In this document: positions 7,710 to 14,793 of the stretch, one piece after another
How the letters are laid out: the number at the start of each line of letters is the position of its first letter
Position numbering within the stretch: position 1 is the stretch's first letter
Made by a program: the position numbers and the translations under genes
Source: JAGBWK01 sp964462445
GTDB lineage: Bacteria; Bacteroidota; Bacteroidia; Bacteroidales; Muribaculaceae
DNA length: 46,884 nucleotides
Reading direction: 5' to 3'
NCBI GenBank assembly: GCA_964462445.1
Contig: CAYWXG010000016.1
Span: 1-46,884, forward strand
The notes under the pieces: generated by a model
Told to the model about the DNA's origin: nothing
What the model saw: the letters and a program-made list of their open reading frames with translations, nothing else
Database searches by the model: none

Positions 7710-9311
7710 ATGGCAATTTTCACTAACTTAATAATTGCAAGAGAAAGCAAAATATCAGAAAAAATGGTAAAGCCTTTTGAGCAAAAAATTCTAACGGCTC
7801 TATCTAATTGTGCGACCATACAGCGGAATGACGATTTATATTGTAATATTAGTATTGACGGAAATCTACCGAAAAATGCAGAAAAACAATTTGCAAAAGT
7901 CAATGGCAATATATTTATCGGATTTTCTGAGAACGTATCGGTAGCCCCAAATCAACGACAATCATTTATATTAGAATGTATGTCGATCCGTGACGCCTAT
8001 GCATCTTTAGCGACGCGCATCATAATATTAATATCTGCAAATCCTATAGATAACAGACCGCGCACACACAACTCTGACACGCTTAACAACGACGAGAATA
8101 TTGAAGTTTCAAGCCCGATGTTTGAAGCATCGAACCCAAAATATTCATTAGAGAAAGTTATACTTGATGAAAGGACAATGACCCAACTAAAACGGTCTAT
8201 CGCCCTTATTAATAATCAGAAACTTATTTTTGATATTTGGGGGTTCAGAGAAGTAGACCCAAACACGAAAACTATATTATGCTTTTTCGGAGCGCCAGGC
8301 ACTGGGAAGACAATGTGCGCCCATGCTATCGCAAAGGAACTGAATAAGAAAATTATGATTGCGAGTTATGCTACAATTGAGTCAAAGTGGGTTGGAGAAG
8401 GTCCTAAAAATTTGCGTAAGATTTTTAAAGATGCAACAGAACAAGATGCAATCCTTTTTTTTGATGAAGCGGATTCATTTTTGAGTAAACGTGTTAATAA
8501 TGCAGAAACAGGTTCCGACAAGCATTATAACCGAATGTCCAATGAAATGTTCCAACTATTAGAAGATTTTGATGGGATAATAATTTTTGCAACAAACCTT
8601 GTATCCGACTTTGACAAAGCATTCAAATCTCGCATACTCTCATTTGTAGAATTTATCCTGCCAGATGAACCAACACGAATGAGATTAATACAATCGATGT
8701 TGCCATCTAAGTTGCCTTTAATTAGAGAATTAGTGGAAACTGATTATTTAGCTCTCGCAAGAGCTTCAGATGGATTTAGTGGCAGAGAAATTAGAAAAGC
8801 TATATTGAATTCATTATCTGGAGCTGCACTTAATTCCAAGAATGAGCTTTCGCTTGATGATTTGATGGTTGGATTTACTATTGTTCAGACTGAGCGAAAG
8901 TCTATTGAAAAGACCGCTTCAATTCAACGAAATGTCTTGAATGATTTTATTGAGGCAACTGCCATAAATAATAATATTATAGAAGTGTGTCAGTGGTCTA
9001 TAAATCAATTCAACGAGATAACCGAATCAACTAAAAAAACATTCTTTGAAGTTTGTAATTTATTACATCTTGAAATGCCAGACCTTATGGTTTCTTTTAA
9101 GCAAAAAGATATCACAGATGCCTGTAATTCAATCATTGAAGCAAACCGAGAAAAAGAAACACTTCGCTATGTAGTCTATTTAATCGGAAACCTGGAAATC
9201 ACAAGCCATGAGTCAATGGGTATTATCGAGGAATTATGCCGTAAATTACAACAACCCGACGCAGAATTATTCAAAACATATTTAAACGATTTCAAATTAA
9301 TAATATCATGA
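7710..9311 (+). CDS. AAA+ ATPase, Vps4/FtsH-like single-ring type
   Basis: A 533-residue protein with a classical AAA module in the middle. Walker A is GAPGTGKT (194-201), Walker B is ILFFDEAD (248-255), a pore-loop-like segment SKWVGEGPKNL lies between them, sensor 1 is FATN, and an arginine-finger region reads FDKAFKSRI. Residues 1-150 form an unassigned N-terminal domain, likely for substrates or adaptors. About 160 helical residues after the AAA lid are also unassigned. There is no protease domain and no membrane helix, so it is probably a cytoplasmic remodelling or unfolding motor. Its stop overlaps the next start (ATGA at 9308-9311), which implies coupled translation. This is the only enzyme of the island. 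Confidence 0.85.
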   Translation: MAIFTNLIIARESKISEKMVKPFEQKILTALSNCATIQRNDDLYCNISIDGNLPKNAEKQFAKVNGNIFIGFSENVSVAPNQRQSFILECMSIRDAYASLATRIIILISANPIDNRPRTHNSDTLNNDENIEVSSPMFEASNPKYSLEKVILDERTMTQLKRSIALINNQKLIFDIWGFREVDPNTKTILCFFGAPGTGKTMCAHAIAKELNKKIMIASYATIESKWVGEGPKNLRKIFKDATEQDAILFFDEADSFLSKRVNNAETGSDKHYNRMSNEMFQLLEDFDGIIIFATNLVSDFDKAFKSRILSFVEFILPDEPTRMRLIQSMLPSKLPLIRELVETDYLALARASDGFSGREIRKAILNSLSGAALNSKNELSLDDLMVGFTIVQTERKSIEKTASIQRNVLNDFIEATAINNNIIEVCQWSINQFNEITESTKKTFFEVCNLLHLEMPDLMVSFKQKDITDACNSIIEANREKETLRYVVYLIGNLEITSHESMGIIEELCRKLQQPDAELFKTYLNDFKLIIS

Positions 9312-9652
9312 AACGAATCATCTCAATTCTCGCAATGTGCATATTAATGCTCTCGGTATGCGTCCCAGAAACACATGCCCAAGGTTGGAGCAAAGTAGTC
9401 CAAAAAGGGATTAAATTAATAAAGGGGAAAAAGCCACCTATCAATTCCTCCAATACTAATAGAATTAAGAATACAGGGGGGAGGAACGGAACTAATTCAA
9501 CTCGCAAAAGTGGTTCTAAAACAAAAATTGTAGACTGCACTAATTGCGTCAATGGACGTGTCACCGGATTTGATCGCTATGGCTACTGGTATGATCTCGA
9601 ATGTGGGGCATGTAACGGTAAAGGTAAAAGGGTAATTACGGTCCCACGCTAA
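9308..9652 (+). CDS. Secreted small protein with DnaJ-like CxxC zinc motifs
   Basis: A 114-residue protein with a clear signal peptide (cleavage likely after ETHA, residue about 24), a basic linker, and at the C terminus two CxxC knuckles: CTNCVNG and CGACNGKGK. The second matches the CxxCxGxG pattern of the DnaJ zinc-binding domain, and together they can hold one zinc ion. It overlaps the ATPase gene by 4 bp. An exported zinc-knuckle protein translationally coupled to a cytoplasmic AAA+ motor is unusual. The function is not known. Confidence 0.75.
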   Translation: MKRIISILAMCILMLSVCVPETHAQGWSKVVQKGIKLIKGKKPPINSSNTNRIKNTGGRNGTNSTRKSGSKTKIVDCTNCVNGRVTGFDRYGYWYDLECGACNGKGKRVITVPR

Positions 9653-9693
9653 TAATAGTTATCTCATTCTAAACATTCATAAATTTAGTTACA

Positions 9694-11370
9694 ATGAAAA
9701 CTAAAATTCTATCTATCTTTCTTACAATATCAATTTGCGTATCAGCAAATGTCAGTACTCCGTTTTATGAGGTTGGACAAATTGGCAACAAATATGGGCT
9801 ATGGTTCAATGGCGAATTTTGTCAATACCCAATATATGATGGAATTGAATTAATAGAACCATTTCGACAAACCTATGACGCCGATGCTTCTTTTAAAGAG
9901 ATGAAACAGCAAATGCATGAGATATTTGTTGGGAATAAACAAAATAACGTAACCTTTGGGGCATATTCCCTTAATGGCAAAAAAGGATTGATGACTATGA
10001 GCCATAGAGTTACTGAACCAATATTTAACTATGTAAAACCCTATAGAAAACTACGAACATTCAAAAAGAAAGAGGATCAAATCATTGCATTTGCAATTGT
10101 TGGTGATGATAATGGCAAGGGCGTAATAGACCTAAATGGCAATATCATTATTCCATTGGAATACGTAGAAATCGCTGAGCCTATTTTTATTGACGAATTT
10201 GAATGTTCAAAAAAGAATAACAACAATATTTTCTTTCTCGTTGTAGATAAATCCGGTGCAAACAATATCATTGACATTAAAAATAATATTATTTTCACTG
10301 CTGATAAAATTTCTGATAATCTAATAAAAGACCTACGCAAAGCAGAGAAGAAAAACAACAAAAATAAGGACTATGCAAACGCCACCGATGAAAAGATACA
10401 ATCTATCGTCGATGCATATAACAAAACTACAATAGAACCATTGAAAAACGGTGGATATGAGTTGGCAAAATGCAAACCTGTTAATTCAAGTGTTTTTTGT
10501 GAAGGGACTACTTATGGAGTCAAAAATTCAGCTGGGGAGATTATTATACCTGCAATTTTCGACAAGATTTCTCACTTCAACGAGGACGGAGTCGCAGAGG
10601 TTCAAATAAATGATAACATTGGTTATGTAAATGAACATGGCTTTATTTCCATGCCTATTACAATATTATCTATCAACCTATTAGTTGCACCTTATGAAAA
10701 AACAATGAACATGTTCAATGTTGCATTTGATGTTTATCCAACTAACACCTATATTTGGCTGGCTGCAGCGGATTATTTAATGAATAGTGGTTGGGCTACA
10801 ACAGAAGGGCGCGTTCGTAATTATGAACTTGCTTCCGATTGTTACGAGATGGCACTAACAATGGCTAAAGAACGAGACGAGATGTACTATATTTCGGAAG
10901 AAAACCTTGCCGATGCAGAAAATGCAAAATCATATGCTAAGGGGACTGCTGCTCCTGTTTATAAACAAGTCATAAGTAGTGGGTGGAGTATGGCTGCAGA
11001 TATATTTAATGCACTTGCCGGATTTACATCAACACTTCAAAATATAGAAACTCCCAATGCCACCTTTACTCCGTTTGAAGCTGACAACTTAGATTCAACT
11101 TCCGACCTGAACAATTCTTCAAATAAAGTCACAAATTCAACCAAGTCGGCAAGGCATGGTTCTATTTCGGAAACGACAGCTAAAAATACTGAAAGTAGAG
11201 CATATTCTAATTATGAAACTCAACTCATAAACATGAAGACAGGAGTTGACGATTATAATGATTCTCGCCGACGCGATATTCAACGTAAGATGCGCCAAAT
11301 CAGAACAAAATGGGAACTCCGTGGATACAATTTTTATCATTCCGAAATGGAAGATTGGGGAGGCAAATAA
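9694..11370 (+). CDS. Exported WG-repeat-like protein with a C-terminal domain duplicated nearby
   Basis: A 558-residue protein with a signal peptide (residues 1-19). Residues about 20-330 contain degenerate WG/KWG-type beta repeats, with units such as GKGVIDLNGNIIIPLEYVEI and YGVKNSAGEIIIPAIFDKI. Next comes a helical TPR-like stretch (about 350-440), a Ser/Thr/Asn-rich linker, and a very basic C-terminal helix domain (about 486-558, ARHG..SETT ... RRRDIQRKMRQIRTKW). That last domain and the N-terminal signal region recur in the 113-residue protein encoded at 12727. WG repeats are usually binding surfaces. The gene follows the previous one by 41 bp. The role is not known. Confidence 0.7.
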   Translation: MKTKILSIFLTISICVSANVSTPFYEVGQIGNKYGLWFNGEFCQYPIYDGIELIEPFRQTYDADASFKEMKQQMHEIFVGNKQNNVTFGAYSLNGKKGLMTMSHRVTEPIFNYVKPYRKLRTFKKKEDQIIAFAIVGDDNGKGVIDLNGNIIIPLEYVEIAEPIFIDEFECSKKNNNNIFFLVVDKSGANNIIDIKNNIIFTADKISDNLIKDLRKAEKKNNKNKDYANATDEKIQSIVDAYNKTTIEPLKNGGYELAKCKPVNSSVFCEGTTYGVKNSAGEIIIPAIFDKISHFNEDGVAEVQINDNIGYVNEHGFISMPITILSINLLVAPYEKTMNMFNVAFDVYPTNTYIWLAAADYLMNSGWATTEGRVRNYELASDCYEMALTMAKERDEMYYISEENLADAENAKSYAKGTAAPVYKQVISSGWSMAADIFNALAGFTSTLQNIETPNATFTPFEADNLDSTSDLNNSSNKVTNSTKSARHGSISETTAKNTESRAYSNYETQLINMKTGVDDYNDSRRRDIQRKMRQIRTKWELRGYNFYHSEMEDWGGK

Positions 11371-11401
11371 CAACCTATTAACCAATTAATTATATAGTAC
11401 A

Positions 11402-12703
11402 ATGAAGAATTTATTTAAACTACTTACAATTCTTTTACTGATGTTTGTATCTGCAAACCAAGTTACAGCCCAAATCAAAGATGGAGATGCGGTTGTAACC
11501 CAAGGAAGCACTACAACGGTTTATATTGGTACAGCCTACCAACAGACTTTAAATCGGGCGACTGGAATCTCTGCATCGTGGAGTGTTAGCAGTTCTGCAA
11601 TTTCAATCCAATCACAAACAAACAAGTATTGTACAATCAAAGGTGTTTCCGCAGGGACGGCGAAGTTGTACTATAATTGCTCCTATTACATTGATGGCTA
11701 CTATCGTACTATGAATTTCTATTACGATATTACAATCGAGTCAAATACGATTTCGGTGACGAATATTGTGGTATCTCCTTCTTCTGCAACAATGAATATC
11801 GGAGAGACACTTCAACTCAGTGCTACAGTATATCCAACAAATGCCACGGACCGCACATTGAATTGGACTACTGAAAATTATAGCACCGCGTCGGTAAGCA
11901 GTTCTGGTTTGGTGACAGCTCGAGGAGCCGGTAAAGTTTGGATTTGGGCAAACGCAACCGACGGAAGTGGCGCCGGAGACTACTGTGTTGTAACAATAAA
12001 CGAACCGACAAAAGTATCAGCAATCACACTTTCTGAAACCGAGAAAACGTTGACCGTCGGAGAGCAATTTGAATTATTGGCAATGGTCTCACCTGATGAC
12101 GCATACGACAAAAATGTCTCTTGGTCAAGCGATAACGCTGAAACCGCAACTGTTAGCAATGGGTTTGTAACCGCTATTAGCCCAGGAGAGTGTAATATAA
12201 CTTGTCTTGCTGATGATGGTGGCGGAGCATCGGCAGTGTGTCATGTTGTCGTACAGGAACCAGGACAAAAATGGTTGTCGGTCGTATTGCCTAATGGAAA
12301 TTTCGCGATAAATGTTACTGACACGAACCCTGTTAAATTGAATATTACGCCTGATGAAGGTTATATTATTAGTTCTATTACACTTGATGGAGTAGAGATT
12401 GAACATAACAACGGAGAAATTGAACTAACAAATTTATCTTATACCCAGGCTCTTAACATTGTATTTGTCACTGATGAGAATTCTGGCATTGAGGGATTAT
12501 CCATTGACAACAATACTGTTAAAGTAGCTGTGTTTGGTAATACCGTTAACGTCAAAGGTTTACAATCAAACCAAATCATACAGGTATACTCTACCGAAGG
12601 TGTATTAATTAAAGACACAAAAGAGGAAGCATTTGACCTCCCCTCAAACGGAATATACATTTTGCGCATTGGCTCAAAAGTATTTAAATTGGCTATTAAA
12701 TAA
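11402..12703 (+). CDS. Secreted protein with two Big2 (Ig-like) domains and a sorting-type C terminus
   Basis: A 433-residue exported protein with a signal peptide of about 23 residues ending VTAQ. After an N-terminal beta domain come two bacterial Ig-like group 2 domains (about 118-200 and 202-286), each with the 'l..G...L.a.v.P..A.....W.s.....a.V...G.V.a...G...I.a' pattern. A further beta domain follows, and a C-terminal segment reads IQVYSTEGVLIKD ... GIYILRIGSKVFKLAIK, which resembles the short T9SS-type sorting domains of Bacteroidetes. It is probably surface-exposed. It is 31 bp after the WG gene and 23 bp before the mini-paralogue. Confidence 0.75.
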   Translation: MKNLFKLLTILLLMFVSANQVTAQIKDGDAVVTQGSTTTVYIGTAYQQTLNRATGISASWSVSSSAISIQSQTNKYCTIKGVSAGTAKLYYNCSYYIDGYYRTMNFYYDITIESNTISVTNIVVSPSSATMNIGETLQLSATVYPTNATDRTLNWTTENYSTASVSSSGLVTARGAGKVWIWANATDGSGAGDYCVVTINEPTKVSAITLSETEKTLTVGEQFELLAMVSPDDAYDKNVSWSSDNAETATVSNGFVTAISPGECNITCLADDGGGASAVCHVVVQEPGQKWLSVVLPNGNFAINVTDTNPVKLNITPDEGYIISSITLDGVEIEHNNGEIELTNLSYTQALNIVFVTDENSGIEGLSIDNNTVKVAVFGNTVNVKGLQSNQIIQVYSTEGVLIKDTKEEAFDLPSNGIYILRIGSKVFKLAIK

Positions 12704-12726
12704 TCTCCATCAAAATTAAAAACATT

Positions 12727-13068
12727 ATGAATGCTTTAATCAAAGTAACTGCATTAGCATTATTTCTATCAACCTCAATTTGCGTTTCAGCATCAGCGTC
12801 TACTCCAAATTATGAGATTGCACAATACTCAAACCCCAACAAGTCTTCGCGGCATGGTTCTGTCTCTGAGACAACGGCTATGAATACCGACCGCAGAACC
12901 TACGCAAAGTATGAAACTCAACTCATAAACATGATGACAGGAGTTGACGATTATAATGATGCTCGCCGACGTGATATTCAACGTAAGATGCGCCAAATCA
13001 GAACAAAGTGGGAACAACGAGGATACAATTTTCCTCATTCTGAGATGGAACATTGGAGAGGCAATTAA
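12727..13068 (+). CDS. Mini-paralogue of the WG-repeat protein (signal peptide plus basic C-terminal domain only)
   Basis: A 113-residue protein with an N-terminal signal peptide (ending near SASA) joined directly to a basic helical domain. Both parts match the WG-repeat protein encoded at 9694. The mature N terminus STPNYEIAQ parallels STPFYEVGQ, and the last ~73 residues are about three-quarters identical, including the exact string DIQRKMRQIRTKWE. It looks like a copy of that gene with the whole repeat and helical region removed, but still an intact frame. It is the last gene of the island. Function unknown; it could compete with or cap the larger protein. Confidence 0.75.
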   Translation: MNALIKVTALALFLSTSICVSASASTPNYEIAQYSNPNKSSRHGSVSETTAMNTDRRTYAKYETQLINMMTGVDDYNDARRRDIQRKMRQIRTKWEQRGYNFPHSEMEHWRGN

Positions 13069-13130
13069 TTGACTTAAAATATCCCTACCTATTCACTAAA
13101 TGTAGATAGTATTCGAAATTAATCTACCAT

Positions 13131-13176
13131 TTCTATTCCCAAAAAGTGGCAATTTGGTCATTTTTTGGGAATAGAA
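13131..13176. terminator. Perfect 15-bp inverted repeat ending the AAA+ island
   Basis: TTCTATTCCCAAAAA (13131-13145) and TTTTTGGGAATAGAA (13162-13176) are exact reverse complements around a 16-nt loop. It lies 62 bp after the last island gene and 95 bp before the end of the convergent MscS gene. A bidirectional terminator is the simplest reading. It also sits at the edge of the AT-rich block, so a recombination or end site cannot be excluded. Confidence 0.55.
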
Positions 13177-13271
13177 TTTGAATAAGGGGGCTTTGTTGGT
13201 TGTCAATACCTCAGGGTAAAATATGATATAGGCCTTATACACTCTCACTTAAGTCTCTACACAACAATCTT

Positions 13272-14588
13272 TTACTTTGAGAGGTTAAGGTCGGTGGGGC
13301 TGAAGATGTTGAGGGCGAAGGTGGGGGCGGTTGCGATGATGTGTTCGAATAGTTGTGAACATATTGCTTCGTAGGCAAGCCAGTCGGTAGTTGAGGTGAA
13401 GCAATAAATGTCGAGAGGAGTTCCTTCCGGTCGAATAGGCATTATCCTGACGATGATATTTTGGTCGTGAGCGATAGCCGGGTGATTTAACAAATACGAG
13501 CATAGATAGGCTCTTAAAAGTCCGAGATTGGTATCAATAGTGCCATTTACAGGCGCTGTACCTCCATTAAATTCCATCGGATGTCCGGCTTCGGACTTAG
13601 CTTTTCGCCGAGCTATGTAGGCGCGTAATTCAGGGAATTTTTCGGTAATTTTATCAAGAAGTACAGGGGTAATAGGAATAATCGTAGTGGTATCAATGAT
13701 AATACTTCTATCGATTTGACGAACCCCGGAGTCGGACATACCACGCCAATTTTGAAAAGGAGCGGAAACTAACGAATATGGGGGTAGCATCACTATTGTA
13801 TTGTCCCAATTTTGCACTTTGACCACAGTGAGCGAAACATCTATAACAATGCCGTTGGCGATTGTAGAAGGGACCACAATCCAATCTCCAACGCGCAACA
13901 TATCGTTGCTCGATAATTGTATGCCGGCCACGAAGCCGAGTATGGAGTCCTTGAAAATCAGCATCAGGGCTGCGGCAAATGCACCAAGACCGCCAAGTAA
14001 AGCTAATGGAGATTTATGGATAAGTATCGAAATGCTGACTATTGCGACAATTATCCACACAATGCCCTTAGCAACGTTCATCACCCCCTTAAGCGGATGG
14101 TTATTTCGATTGATACGCACATTATAGTTGTGCCATGTAAGAGCAATGATTGCATTAGCTGCTACGCCAATCATAATAGCCAAATATACGTAGGCAAGAT
14201 TACGTGATATGGATAGAAGCGACGAAGTTGAATCAAAAGCGAGTGGCAAGAGAATAATTATGACAATAGGAGGAATAACAAGAGCACCCCGAGCTATAAC
14301 CTTGTTGTCGACAATAGCTTTAGCGACAGCTGAAGCGCGTTTACGAATTATGTGATGCAGTGATTTTACGGCAATAAAACGAACTATGTAGCCTAAGGAC
14401 AACGCAAGAATTCCGACGAGGACGATATAACCAATCTGTACAACAGAACTATCGGCAGGAAGTCCGAAGAATCGACAAACAGATTCGGCTATTCCAATGA
14501 GCCAATGAGCTACATCATGAGATGGGATTAAAGAAGCAACCGTCAACATAAACAAATCACGTATTGTTGTATAATACTGAAACAACAT
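13272..14588 (-). CDS. MscS-family mechanosensitive ion channel
   Basis: About 438 residues from the ATG at 14588 (a TTG at 14624 and an ATG at 14546 are alternatives). Several N-terminal membrane helices precede the pore-type helix of the MscS family, read as LALLGGLGAFAAALMLIFKDSILGFVAGIQL. Then comes the beta domain start MLRVGDWIVVPSTIANGIVIDVSLTVVKVQNWDNTIVMLPPYSLVSAPFQNW, which is strongly typical. The long C-terminal soluble region resembles the YbdG/MscM type. The channel opens under membrane tension to release solutes in osmotic downshock. It is a single gene, convergent with the AAA+ island and divergent from the TonB receptor gene. Confidence 0.88.
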   Translation of the reverse strand: MLFQYYTTIRDLFMLTVASLIPSHDVAHWLIGIAESVCRFFGLPADSSVVQIGYIVLVGILALSLGYIVRFIAVKSLHHIIRKRASAVAKAIVDNKVIARGALVIPPIVIIILLPLAFDSTSSLLSISRNLAYVYLAIMIGVAANAIIALTWHNYNVRINRNNHPLKGVMNVAKGIVWIIVAIVSISILIHKSPLALLGGLGAFAAALMLIFKDSILGFVAGIQLSSNDMLRVGDWIVVPSTIANGIVIDVSLTVVKVQNWDNTIVMLPPYSLVSAPFQNWRGMSDSGVRQIDRSIIIDTTTIIPITPVLLDKITEKFPELRAYIARRKAKSEAGHPMEFNGGTAPVNGTIDTNLGLLRAYLCSYLLNHPAIAHDQNIIVRIMPIRPEGTPLDIYCFTSTTDWLAYEAICSQLFEHIIATAPTFALNIFSPTDLNLSK

Positions 14589-14701
14589 TAAACAGGATAA
14601 AGTTTCAGTCCCAAATAAGCTCAATAAATCACTCTAAATAGCAAACTTTTGATTTAACAAAAATCTTATTATAAAAATTTGGTGGAAATATAATTTTTAA
14701 A

Positions 14702-14709
14702 TAAATTTG
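14702..14709 (+). promoter_or_regulatory. -7 promoter box of the TonB receptor operon
   Basis: TAAATTTG matches TAnnTTTG. The predicted start near 14715 leaves a leader of about 80 nt before the receptor ATG at 14794. Confidence 0.5.
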
Positions 14710-14793
14710 ACATTCCTTATGAGGATTACCTAATATCACGAAAAATAGAATCTAATATCCGAATAAAATATAATAACTAACCATTATAAATTT

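Noticed and set aside
11402..12703. Firm call of type IX secretion cargo
   Set aside because: The C terminus is only similar to sorting domains, and no type IX secretion gene is in the window to support it.
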